A stretch of DNA of 6,921 nt from Pseudomonadota bacterium (GCA_023437865.1 JAEZFE010000200.1:1-6921); one strand, 5' to 3'. Positions 1-6,312 are shown, numbered from the stretch's first letter. The notes: generated by a model from the sequence alone, not told the origin. Made by a program: numbers and translations.

Positions 1-1062
1 GGCGTCGCCGATATAGGTGAGGTGGTTGACCTTGGCCCCCTCCTCAACCTTTGCTTTCTTCACCTCGACGAAATTGCCAATATGCGCCTTTTGGCCGATT
101 TCTGCGCCGGGACGCAGGCGGGCGTAGGGGCCGATTTCGGCGGAGTTGTCGATGCTGCATTGCTCGAAATGGCAGAAGCCCTTGATGGTGACGCCGTCGC
201 CCACGGTCACGCCGGGGCCGAACACAACATGCGGCCACACCACGGTGTCGCGGCCGATGCGGGTGTCCCAGGCGAACCAGACGCTTTCCGGATCGATCAG
301 CGTCGCGCCGCCCTCCATGGCGCGCACCCGCAGGCGGCGCTGCACGATGGCCTCGGCGGCGGCCAGCTCGACGCGGGAATTGACGCCCAGCAGCTCCTCC
401 TCGTCGCCCAGGACGAAGGAGCACGAGGCGCCGTCGGCGCGGGCCAGCGCCACCAGATCGGTCAAATAGTATTCGCCCTTGGCGTTGTCGTTGGTGATGC
501 GGTCGGCCAAGGCCCACAGGCGGGCGCCGTCGATGGCGAGGACGCCGGAATTGCACAAGGGAATCTCGCGCTGGTCACCGGTGGCATCTTTCCACTCGAC
601 GATGGCCTTCAGCCCCTCGGCGCCCACTACCAGACGGCCGTAATGGCCGGGGTCCTGCGGCTTGAAGCCCAGCACCACCACCGCCGGGTCCTTGGTGCCG
701 CGGCGCTCCTCCAGCATGGAATCCAGGGTCTCGCGGGTGATCAGCGGGGTATCGCCATAGAGCACCAGCACGTCGCCGGTGAAACCTTCGAGCGCTTGGC
801 GCGCCTGCATGACGGCATGACCGGTGCCCAGGCGCTCGGTCTGCGCCACGGTTTGAGCCGGGGCGACGGGCTGGCCCACCTGGTCCATGCCGGGGCCGAC
901 GACGACGACCACCTTGTCGGGGTTCAGGCCCGACACGGTATCCATCAGATGGGCCACCATGGGCCGGCCGGCGACCGGATGCATGACCTTGGGCAGGTCG
1001 GATTTCATACGGGTGCCCATGCCGGCGGCGAGCACGATGACGGCGAGCTGCGATTTTGCCAT
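1..1062 (-). CDS. glmU: Bifunctional UDP-GlcNAc pyrophosphorylase / glucosamine-1-phosphate acetyltransferase GlmU, 3'-truncated by window edge
   Basis: GlmU acetylates glucosamine-1-phosphate and then couples it to UTP, making UDP-GlcNAc in the cytoplasm for peptidoglycan and LPS. The first 354 residues are visible; E. coli GlmU has 456, so about 100 C-terminal residues lie beyond position 1. The N-terminal uridyltransferase has the nucleotide loop LAAGMGTRM (11-19) with R18 and K25, QTERLGTGHA (74-83), the metal-binding YGD with D104, E156, N171 and N228. From about residue 250 the hexapeptide-repeat left-handed beta-helix begins. The acetyltransferase residues R317 (LRPGA), K335 and H347 (NHLTYIGD) match E. 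coli R333, K351 and H363, so both activities look intact as far as can be read. The start ATG (1060-1062) puts the LAAG motif at the usual distance from the N terminus; its ribosome site is weak. It diverges from gph. The family assignment is certain. Confidence 0.97.
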   Translation of the reverse strand, partial: MAKSQLAVIVLAAGMGTRMKSDLPKVMHPVAGRPMVAHLMDTVSGLNPDKVVVVVGPGMDQVGQPVAPAQTVAQTERLGTGHAVMQARQALEGFTGDVLVLYGDTPLITRETLDSMLEERRGTKDPAVVVLGFKPQDPGHYGRLVVGAEGLKAIVEWKDATGDQREIPLCNSGVLAIDGARLWALADRITNDNAKGEYYLTDLVALARADGASCSFVLGDEEELLGVNSRVELAAAEAIVQRRLRVRAMEGGATLIDPESVWFAWDTRIGRDTVVWPHVVFGPGVTVGDGVTIKGFCHFEQCSIDNSAEIGPYARLRPGAEIGQKAHIGNFVEVKKAKVEEGAKVNHLTYIGDA

Positions 1063-1157
1063 GCCGAACCGAAATACCCAATCTGTTGCGGTTGCGGCGG
1101 GAAGGTGCCACAAAGCCCCTGCACCCGGCTAGTCAATCTTTGTTGCGGAAGGTTTCA
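1063..1157. other. Divergent glmU/gph intergenic region
   Basis: This 95-bp gap must hold the promoters of both glmU (leftward) and gph (rightward), unless either is read through from elsewhere. I find no convincing -35/-10 pair. On the minus strand TTGACT (complement of 1131-1136) is close to a -35, but nothing at 16-18 bp resembles a -10. The heptamer GTTGCGG occurs three times (1085-1091, 1091-1097, 1142-1148). The last copy runs into the gph Shine-Dalgarno, and the second is followed by a similar GGGAAGG. Whether these are meaningful is unknown. Confidence 0.4.
1147..1152 (+). promoter_or_regulatory. gph ribosome binding site (decides the start)
   Basis: GGAAGG lies 5 nt before the ATG at 1158. 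It favours this start over the in-frame upstream ATG at 1056, which would add 34 residues unlike the family and overlap the glmU start region. Confidence 0.75.
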
Positions 1158-1823
1158 ATGCAGCGTTCCAAAAGAGCTGTGGTTTTCGATCTGGACGGAA
1201 CTCTTATCCATTCGTTGCCCGATCTCACCGCCGCAATAAACCAGACCTTGGGCGAGGAAGGCCGCAGCCCTTTGACCGAGGCGGAAGTCGGCCCCATGGT
1301 GGGCGACGGCGCCCACACCCTGGTCGAGCGCGCCTTTGCCGCGCGCGGCGGCCTGCCCGGCCCGGTGGCACCGCTCCTGGCCCGCTTCCTGGGCCATTAC
1401 GAACCCAACGCCACGCAGCTGACCCACCCCTTCGACGGCGTGACTGACACCCTGGGCATGCTGAAGGCCAAAGGCCTGGTCCTGGCGGTGTGCACCAACA
1501 AGCCTACCGCCGCTACCCATAAGATCCTGGCTGATCTGGGCCTGGACGAGTATTTCGCGGTGGTGGTCGGCGGCGACGATACGCCGGCGCTCAAGCCCGA
1601 TCCGGCCCATGTGCACGCGGTGCTCGACCGCCTTGGCATCGCCGCCGACGAAGCGGCGTTCGTGGGCGATTCCATCAACGACGTGCTGGCCGCCAAGGCG
1701 GCAGGCGTGCCGTGCATCGTGGTCAGCTTCGGCTATGCCCGCACCTCGCCATACGATCTAGGCGCCGATTTGGTGGTTGAGGATTTCCGCAAGATCGTGG
1801 ATGCGGTGGCGGTGCGGGACTAG
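1158..1823 (+). CDS. gph: Phosphoglycolate phosphatase, HAD superfamily
   Basis: Gph hydrolyses 2-phosphoglycolate (from DNA 3'-end repair or RuBisCO oxygenation) to glycolate and phosphate, using an aspartyl-phosphate intermediate and Mg2+. The 221 residues fit the family length. All four HAD motifs are present: motif I DLDGT with nucleophile D11 and acid D13, motif II CTNKP with T113, motif III K146 in LKPDP, and motif IV GDSIND with D171 and D175. The helical cap follows motif I, as in Gph/PGMB-like class I HADs. The start was chosen because GGAAGG precedes it and the DxDGT motif then sits about 10 residues from the N terminus, as usual. Its TAG stop overlaps the stop of the convergent methyltransferase gene. 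HAD family is certain; the substrate is inferred from similarity to Gph, and a related sugar-phosphate phosphatase cannot be excluded. Confidence 0.88.
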   Translation: MQRSKRAVVFDLDGTLIHSLPDLTAAINQTLGEEGRSPLTEAEVGPMVGDGAHTLVERAFAARGGLPGPVAPLLARFLGHYEPNATQLTHPFDGVTDTLGMLKAKGLVLAVCTNKPTAATHKILADLGLDEYFAVVVGGDDTPALKPDPAHVHAVLDRLGIAADEAAFVGDSINDVLAAKAAGVPCIVVSFGYARTSPYDLGADLVVEDFRKIVDAVAVRD

Positions 1824-3265
1824 CCCCCCAGCGTCAGGCCAAGTTTGGTCAGGAACGGCCGGCGCGCCAGCCTGAAGATATCGTGCAGCCGGGCCATTTC
1901 GGCCCGGTTCTCCGCATCCGTTTCCAGCCACATGCCGTCGCGGCGCAGGCGCTTGCCGCGTTCCGACAGGACCTTCCAGGCGAAGCCGGCGGGGTCGGCG
2001 CCTTCCCGTTCAGCCAGCAGGAACAGGCGGTCGAGCACATCCACCACGATCCCGGTCGCCAGCTCCGGCGACGCCAACTGGCGGATGTCGAAGGCGGTAC
2101 GGTTGCGGGCGAGAACGGCGCCGTTGAAGGCCGCACAGCGGGCGGCGTCGCCCCGCGCGAAGGACGGCGCCACCAGCCCCAGGCCGACGAGGGCGGCCAG
2201 CGTTTCCACCACCTGGGAGAAATCCCGCCCCTCGGCCAGTTGATCCAGCGTGGCGGCCTCCTCCAGGCGCAGGCCGGCGTGATCCAGCACCTGCTCGCCG
2301 GCCGGGGTGGTGACGGTGTCGGGCAATTCGGCCCGCGGCACGGTCAGGCCGAAGCGCAGCGCTCCGAGGCGCTTGCACCGTTCCACGGCGGACAAGCGGT
2401 GGGCATCCTTGGCGAAGATATCGCGGCGGAAACGGGTATAGGCCAGCGTGTCGCGCAGGGTCTCCGACACGGCCAGTTCCGCCTGGGCAGGCGTCAGACG
2501 CCAGGACTCAGGCTGGAGGGTAGCCGAGGCGGCGAACTCGAGACCGGACTCCGCCATGCGCTCCGCCACCTCGGCGTGGTAGAACGGGCGCCAATGACGG
2601 TTCAGGTATTCGTGCGCGATATAGGCGTCGGTCTTGGTGCGCAACGACTCGATCAGCGCCGCCGCACCCGGCACGTGGTCGAAATAGCCGCCCTCCAGCG
2701 ACAGCCTGAGCAGGAAATCGAGGGCGCGAGTGATGCGGTCAGACAATGGCCCCACATCGGCCTCCACCCGCTCCAGCAGCACTTGCCGCACCGGCATGTC
2801 GGCGGCCCAGCCGGGCAGACAATTGTAGCTGAGAAACAGCGCCCCGCCGGGATTGAGCCGGCGCCGCACGATGTCGAGCAGGATGGCGCGGTTGGCCTCG
2901 TCCACCCAGGTCCACACGCCGTGGAGCGCGATGATGTCGAAACCCGGCCCGTCGCGGCGGGCGAACTCGGCGAAGCTTTCCTGATGGAAAGTGACGTTGG
3001 CATTGCCGCAATCAGCGGCCAGGGCCTTGGCCTTGTCCATGTGCGACGGCAGCAGGTCCATGGCCTCGAAACGCGCGTCGGGGTGCAGGCCGGCCAGCAG
3101 ATTGGTGGTCAGGCCCTGGCCGCACCCCAGTTCGGCATAGGAAAAGCCCTCGGCAGGCGGCGGTTCGATGCCCCTGAGCAACAGCGAAAACGCCAAATGG
3201 GCTGGCGACATCTCGGGATAGAAGGCGTGGGTGTAGTCGATGCCGGCGACGTCGTGATGCCACAT
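1820..3265 (-). CDS. Class I SAM-dependent methyltransferase with PKMT-like regulatory domain, last visible gene of the zur-znuCB operon
   Basis: A 481-residue predicted cytoplasmic protein with no signal peptide or membrane segment. The N-terminal Rossmann methyltransferase domain (about 40-155) shows SAM motif I ELGCGQG (45-51), the acidic D70 ending strand 2 (EAMD), FDIIALHGVWTWV (109-121) and the YNCLPGWA block (147-154). That block and the following part (about 215-300, HEYLNRHWRPFYHAEVAERM) resemble proteins with the 'methyltransferase regulatory domain' (PF10119), which includes the rickettsial protein-lysine methyltransferases PKMT1/2. The C-terminal 180 residues fit the helical/winged-helix end of that group but carry no motif I can name. 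The ATG follows the znuB stop by 3 nt, with GGAG 7 nt upstream, so it is probably translated from the zinc operon mRNA. The methyltransferase fold is secure; a protein-lysine substrate is a family-based guess, and any zinc role is inferred only from position. Confidence 0.85.
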   Translation of the reverse strand: MWHHDVAGIDYTHAFYPEMSPAHLAFSLLLRGIEPPPAEGFSYAELGCGQGLTTNLLAGLHPDARFEAMDLLPSHMDKAKALAADCGNANVTFHQESFAEFARRDGPGFDIIALHGVWTWVDEANRAILLDIVRRRLNPGGALFLSYNCLPGWAADMPVRQVLLERVEADVGPLSDRITRALDFLLRLSLEGGYFDHVPGAAALIESLRTKTDAYIAHEYLNRHWRPFYHAEVAERMAESGLEFAASATLQPESWRLTPAQAELAVSETLRDTLAYTRFRRDIFAKDAHRLSAVERCKRLGALRFGLTVPRAELPDTVTTPAGEQVLDHAGLRLEEAATLDQLAEGRDFSQVVETLAALVGLGLVAPSFARGDAARCAAFNGAVLARNRTAFDIRQLASPELATGIVVDVLDRLFLLAEREGADPAGFAWKVLSERGKRLRRDGMWLETDAENRAEMARLHDIFRLARRPFLTKLGLTLGG

Positions 3266-3268
3266 GGA

Positions 3269-4054
3269 CTAGCTCCGCCGTGGGACGGCCTGGATGGCCA
3301 CGAACAGCGCCACCGCCGCCACCACGACCGACGGGCCCGACGGCGTGTCGAAGCGCCACGAGCCCATCAGCCCCAGCGCCACTGCCAGCGCGCCAATGGC
3401 GCTGGCCAGCATCGCCATCTGCTCGGGCGTTCGCGACAACCGGCGCGCGGCAGCGGCGGGAATGACCAGAAGCGCGGTGACCAGCAGAACGCCCACCACC
3501 TTCATGGCAGACGCCACCACCAACGCCACCAGCAGCATCAGCACCATGCGGGCGCGCTCGATCCGATGGCCTTCCACCGCCGCCAGATCCTCGTCCACGA
3601 TCATGGCGACCAGACTGCGCCAGATGGTGGCGAGCGCGGCCAGCAGGACGGCACCACCGCCCCACAGCACCGCCACATCGCTCCAGTCCAGGGCCAGAAT
3701 ATCGCCCAGCAGCCACCCCATCAGATTGACCCGCGCGTCCTGCATCAGGGACAGCGCCACCAGACCGGCGGCCAACGCACCGTGCGACAGGATGCCGAGC
3801 ACGGTATCCGACGCCAGCGCCCGCTGACGCTGCAGCAGGCCCAGGCCCAGCGCGACCGCCACCGACAGCACGGCGATGCCCAGGGTGAAATCCAGATGTA
3901 GGGCGGCGCCCAGCACCACGCCCAGCAAGGCCGCATGGGCCAGGGTGTCGCCGAAATAGGCCATGCGGCGCCACACCACGAAGCAGCCGAACGGGCCGGC
4001 CACCAAGGCCAAGCCCAGGCCGCCGGCCAGAGCGCGCAACAGGAACTCATCCAT
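3269..4054 (-). CDS. znuB: Zinc ABC transporter permease ZnuB
   Basis: Inner-membrane channel of the ZnuABC high-affinity zinc importer (ABC-3 family of metal permeases). With the ATG at 4052-4054 it has 261 residues, the same length as E. coli ZnuB. Hydrophobic segments lie near residues 8-28, 41-75, 85-105, 127-150, 168-204, 212-232 and 240-257, consistent with a multispanning permease. The motif MAYFGDTLAHAALLG (31-45) is typical of the family, and VDEDLAAVEG (153-162) is the likely cytoplasmic loop contacting ZnuC. A longer frame reaches 4252, but its extra 66 residues are Arg/Ser/Thr-rich and lie wholly inside znuC, whereas this ATG has GGAG (complement of 4062-4065) 7 nt upstream. It overlaps the znuC stop by 8 nt (ATGGATGA). 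Manganese or iron permeases share the fold; the Zur context argues for zinc. Confidence 0.95.
   Translation of the reverse strand: MDEFLLRALAGGLGLALVAGPFGCFVVWRRMAYFGDTLAHAALLGVVLGAALHLDFTLGIAVLSVAVALGLGLLQRQRALASDTVLGILSHGALAAGLVALSLMQDARVNLMGWLLGDILALDWSDVAVLWGGGAVLLAALATIWRSLVAMIVDEDLAAVEGHRIERARMVLMLLVALVVASAMKVVGVLLVTALLVIPAAAARRLSRTPEQMAMLASAIGALAVALGLMGSWRFDTPSGPSVVVAAVALFVAIQAVPRRS
3273..3276 (-). promoter_or_regulatory. Methyltransferase ribosome binding site inside the znuB 3' end
   Basis: On the minus strand GGAG lies 7 nt before the methyltransferase ATG and within the last codons of znuB, whose TAG is at 3269-3271. This arrangement favours re-initiation by ribosomes finishing znuB. 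Confidence 0.65.
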
Positions 4055-4820
4055 GGCGGCACTCCGGGCCGTGAACATGGCCGCCCGGGTCCACCGATCC
4101 GTCGGCCAGGTGGGCGTGGTCGTGCACATGGGTGTAGACGGCAAGGCTGGACGCCACCTTGGCGCCGAACAGCGCCAGATATTCGGGATGGCGGCTGACC
4201 GCCTCCGGGTGGCCGGCACAGCAGACGTGGCGGTTGAGGCAAACCACCTCATCGGTGGCGGCCATCACCACGTGCAGGTCGTGGCTGACCATCAGCACTC
4301 CGACGCCGCCCGCATGCGCCAATTGGGCGATCAGGTCGTACAGCTCGGCCTGACCGGTCATGTCGACGCCGCCCACCGGCTCGTCCAGTACCAGCAGGCG
4401 CGGCTGGCGCAGCAGCGCGCGGGCCAGCATCACCCGTTGCAGCTCGCCCCCCGACAGTTCGTGCACCTGACGGCTCAGCACATGGCCGGCACCGACGCGC
4501 TCCAGCGCTCCCACCAGATCACCCGCCCCCGGCGCCGCCATGGCGAGGAAACGGCGCACCGACAGCGGCAAGGCGTTGTCCACCGACAGCTTCTGCGGCA
4601 CATAGCCAATGGTCAGGCCCTGGGCCCGCCGCACCTGCCCGCCATCCGTGGGCAACAGGCCCAGCGCCACCTTGACCAGGGTAGATTTGCCGGCGCCGTT
4701 GGGACCGACGATGGTCACGATGCGCCCGGCCTCGACCGCCAGCGACACCTCGGACAGCACCGGATTGCCGGCGCGCAGCAGCGACACCCGCTCGACCGAC
4801 AGCAGCAGATCGCGCTTCAC
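4047..4820 (-). CDS. znuC: Zinc ABC transporter ATP-binding protein ZnuC
   Basis: Cytoplasmic ATPase that powers zinc uptake through ZnuB. The 257 residues (E. coli 251) contain Walker A GPNGAGKST (39-47), Q-loop Q76, ABC signature LSGGE (122-126), Walker B LLVLDEP with catalytic E147, and H-loop H180. The C-terminal tail is rich in metal ligands: H231, H233, H235, H237, H248, H250, C254, H256. His-rich tails are a ZnuC habit and may bind zinc. I chose the GTG at 4820 because a full AAGGAGG lies 7 nt upstream and the GTG overlaps the zur stop as GTGA. A start at 4853 would add 11 residues and overlap zur by 37 nt without an equal ribosome site. The znuB start overlaps its end, so zur-znuC-znuB are probably translationally coupled. 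Confidence 0.96.
   Translation of the reverse strand: MKRDLLLSVERVSLLRAGNPVLSEVSLAVEAGRIVTIVGPNGAGKSTLVKVALGLLPTDGGQVRRAQGLTIGYVPQKLSVDNALPLSVRRFLAMAAPGAGDLVGALERVGAGHVLSRQVHELSGGELQRVMLARALLRQPRLLVLDEPVGGVDMTGQAELYDLIAQLAHAGGVGVLMVSHDLHVVMAATDEVVCLNRHVCCAGHPEAVSRHPEYLALFGAKVASSLAVYTHVHDHAHLADGSVDPGGHVHGPECRHG
4062..4065 (-). promoter_or_regulatory. znuB ribosome binding site within znuC
   Basis: GGAG on the minus strand, 7 nt upstream of the znuB ATG and inside the 3' end of znuC. It supports the 261-residue ZnuB start over the longer frame. Confidence 0.65.
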
Positions 4821-5299
4821 GATACCGCCTCCTTGGCGCGGCAGGCCGGACACAATCCGTCTGCCTCGACCACCTGGCCGGTAATGGTAAATCCCAGCTT
4901 GCCCGCCGCCGCCGCCACGGCGGCGCCGATGGCGGGATCATCCAGCTCGGCCGCCGCACCGCAGCCGGTGCATAGCAGGAACTGGCCGGCATGGGGCGTG
5001 CCGGGGCGCGAACAGCCCATGAAGGCGTTCAGCCGCTCGATCCGATGGATCAGGCCGTGGGCCAGCAGGAAGTCCAGCGCCCGATAGACGGTGGGCGGTG
5101 CGGCGCAAAAGCCCTCGCGCCCCAAATTCTCCAGCAGCGCATAGGCCCCCACCGGGGCATGGCTTTGCCAGACCAGCTCCAGCACCCGGCGGCGCACATC
5201 GGTCAGCCGCGCACCGCGCCGCTTGCACTCGGCCTCGGCGGCATCGAGCGCATGGGCAACGCAGCGCCCGTGATCATGGTCGGGAATAGGAAAGGTCAT
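4817..5299 (-). CDS. zur: Fur-family zinc uptake regulator Zur
   Basis: Zur binds DNA when loaded with zinc and shuts off zinc import. The 160 residues have the Fur-family layout: winged helix with recognition region PPTVYRALDFLL (68-79), then a metal-binding dimerisation domain. The structural zinc site is CTGC (C110, C113) plus CPAC (C150, C153). H85, C96, H103 and E118 align with the regulatory site of E. coli Zur (H77, C88, H96, E111), which points to Zur rather than Fur, Mur or PerR. The N terminus is His-rich (H8, H10, H16). The start is uncertain: this ATG (5297-5299) or an in-frame GTG at 5305, two residues longer. Neither has a strong Shine-Dalgarno, and the candidate promoter leaves a leader of only about 8-14 nt. 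The last four bases overlap the znuC start. The operator just upstream implies autoregulation. Confidence 0.95.
   Translation of the reverse strand: MTFPIPDHDHGRCVAHALDAAEAECKRRGARLTDVRRRVLELVWQSHAPVGAYALLENLGREGFCAAPPTVYRALDFLLAHGLIHRIERLNAFMGCSRPGTPHAGQFLLCTGCGAAAELDDPAIGAAVAAAAGKLGFTITGQVVEADGLCPACRAKEAVS
4828..4834 (-). promoter_or_regulatory. znuC ribosome binding site (perfect Shine-Dalgarno)
   Basis: AAGGAGG on the minus strand, 7 nt before the GTG at 4820, within the last codons of zur. It is the strongest ribosome site in the window and fixes the znuC start. It may let znuC be made in greater amount than zur from the same transcript. Confidence 0.85.
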
Positions 5300-5327
5300 T
5301 GGCACCAGCGATGTGTTACATTATAAC
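5299..5327 (+). promoter_or_regulatory. Predicted sigma-70 promoter of znuA
   Basis: TTGGCA (5299-5304, one change from TTGACA) and TATAAC (5322-5327, one change from TATAAT) are separated by exactly 17 bp. Transcription should start near 5334, leaving a leader of about 33 nt before the znuA ATG. The -10 lies inside the Zur operator, so Zur binding would block polymerase. The -35 overlaps the first codons of zur on the other strand. Confidence 0.7.
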
Positions 5328-5332
5328 ATTGC
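5310..5332. promoter_or_regulatory. Zur operator (Zur box) shared by zur-znuCB and znuA
   Basis: The core TGTTACATTATAACA (5314-5328) is an inverted repeat centred on 5321. It differs at one position from the known proteobacterial Zur core TGTTATA-N-TATAACA, and the outer four bases each side match partly (2/4 left, 3/4 right). It sits between two divergent zinc genes and overlaps the -10 elements of both. Zinc-loaded Zur should therefore repress both arms at once. The motif match is seen directly; binding is inferred. Confidence 0.88.
5320..5325 (-). promoter_or_regulatory. Candidate -10 element for zur-znuCB
   Basis: The minus strand reads a perfect TATAAT here, inside the Zur operator. 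A -35 at 17 bp would be TGATGC, which is poor, so the promoter rests mainly on the -10 and the position. The predicted transcript start near 5313 lies only about 8 nt before the GTG at 5305 or about 14 nt before the ATG at 5299. Confidence 0.5.
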
Positions 5333-5366
5333 GACTGCAACCGCATCATGACACGGAGCCCCCCTT

Positions 5367-6266
5367 ATGTGGAAGTCCTGGGCGCTGGCCTCGACCTTCA
5401 TCGCGTTCGCCCTTCCCGCCCAGGCCGAGGCGCCCAAGGTGGTGACCACCATCCAGCCGCTGCACTCGCTGGCGGCCTCGGTGATGAAAGGGGTGGGCGA
5501 GCCGGGGCTGATCGTCACCGGCGCGCAATCCGAACACTCCTATGCGCTGAAGCCCTCCGACGCCCGGGCCCTGCAAGGCGCCCAACTGGTGGTGATGGTG
5601 GACGAGCATTACGAGGCGTTCCTCGCCCGCCCGCTCAAGGGCGCCAAGGCCCAGCGCCTCGCCCTGGCCGACCTCCCCGGCGCCATTGCCCTGCCGCCGC
5701 GCGCCGGCGGGCTGTGGGAGGCGGAGCACGGCAGCCATCACGACCATGACCACGAATTGGACGGCCATGTATGGCTCGACCCGGCCAATGCCCGGCTGCT
5801 GGTGGCGGCATTTGCCCACAAGCTGGCGGCGCTGGACCCGGCCAATGCCGCCACCTACCTGGCCAATGCCACCGCCACCACCGCCCGGCTGAATGAATTG
5901 GACGGCGAGCTGAGGGCCAAGCTGGCTCCGGTAGCCGCCAAGCCATACGTGGTCTTCCACGACGCCTATCAGTATTTCGAGAAGCGCTACGGCCTGGCCG
6001 CCGCCGGCTCCATCACCGTCGATCCCGACCGGCCGCCTTCGGCGAAACGGCTGGCGGCGTTGCGTGACCGGCTGAAGCAGGCGGGCGCCGCCTGCGTCTT
6101 CCGCGAGCCGCAATTCCCCGCCCCCATCGTCGAGAGCCTGGCCCAGCAGGCCGGCGCCCGCGTGGGCGTGCTCGACCCCCAGGGCGCCGATATTCCCACC
6201 GGCCCCGACCTCTATTTCACCCTGATGACTCGGCTGGCCGACAGCCTGACATCGTGTTTGAGATGA
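5367..6266 (+). CDS. znuA: Periplasmic zinc-binding protein ZnuA of the Znu ABC importer
   Basis: Captures zinc in the periplasm and delivers it to ZnuBC. The 299 residues start with a Sec signal peptide (hydrophobic core about 5-16, likely cleavage after AQA at residue 20). Zinc ligands matching E. coli ZnuA are visible: E56/H57 (SEHSYALKPSD), H134 (DGHVWLDP), H198 (VFHDAY) and D270 (VLDPQG). A short His-rich loop, HGSHHDHDHE (121-130), precedes the second ligand. Such loops mark zinc-binding rather than manganese-binding members of this cluster A-I solute-binding family. C243 and C297 probably form the C-terminal disulfide known in E. coli ZnuA. CGGAG (5354-5358) lies 8 nt before the ATG. 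The decamer GGCCAATGCC occurs three times in the middle of the gene (5783, 5840, 5861), encoding similar PANA/LANA stretches. It is divergent from zur, with a shared operator between them. Confidence 0.96.
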   Translation: MWKSWALASTFIAFALPAQAEAPKVVTTIQPLHSLAASVMKGVGEPGLIVTGAQSEHSYALKPSDARALQGAQLVVMVDEHYEAFLARPLKGAKAQRLALADLPGAIALPPRAGGLWEAEHGSHHDHDHELDGHVWLDPANARLLVAAFAHKLAALDPANAATYLANATATTARLNELDGELRAKLAPVAAKPYVVFHDAYQYFEKRYGLAAAGSITVDPDRPPSAKRLAALRDRLKQAGAACVFREPQFPAPIVESLAQQAGARVGVLDPQGADIPTGPDLYFTLMTRLADSLTSCLR

Positions 6267-6295
6267 TCGTGTCGCAGGCCGAAATGATCTATAGA

Positions 6296-6309
6296 GGGCA
6301 GCCTTGCCC
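6296..6309 (+). other. Small hairpin ahead of hisI
   Basis: GGGCA (6296-6300) and TGCCC (6305-6309) can form a 5-bp stem with a 4-nt loop, ending 3 nt before the hisI Shine-Dalgarno. No run of T follows, so it is not a typical intrinsic terminator. It could trim expression of the downstream genes or be chance in GC-rich DNA. Confidence 0.25.
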
Positions 6310-6312
6310 GCC

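Noticed and set aside
1108..1136. Possible glmU promoter with TTGACT at 1131-1136 (minus strand)
   Set aside because: At 16-18 bp spacing the sequence is TTGTGG or similar, which does not resemble a -10, so a promoter cannot be supported.
22..1239. 405-codon plus-strand frame across glmU and into gph
   Set aside because: It is the antisense shadow of glmU: low-complexity Ala/Gly/His-rich protein with no motif, while the minus strand encodes an intact GlmU with catalytic residues.
1816..1826. GGG-ACTAG-CCC as a bidirectional terminator between gph and the methyltransferase
   Set aside because: Only a 3-bp stem outside the interlocked stops and no T-rich tract; too weak to be called a terminator.
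1883..3901. Very long plus-strand open frame (672 codons) antisense to the methyltransferase and znuB
   Set aside because: It is rich in Gln, His, Arg and Gly with no recognisable domain, as expected for the reverse complement of GC-rich coding DNA. It lies opposite two clearly real genes and has no ribosome site.
3963..5087. 374-codon plus-strand frame opposite znuC and zur
   Set aside because: Shadow of two strongly supported minus-strand genes; Gln/His-rich sequence without a domain.
6258..6295. Possible separate hisI promoter (TTGAGA at 6258, TATAGA at 6290) or a second Zur box
   Set aside because: The two hexamers are 26 bp apart, too far for sigma-70, and no TGTTA...TAACA-like inverted repeat is present in this gap.
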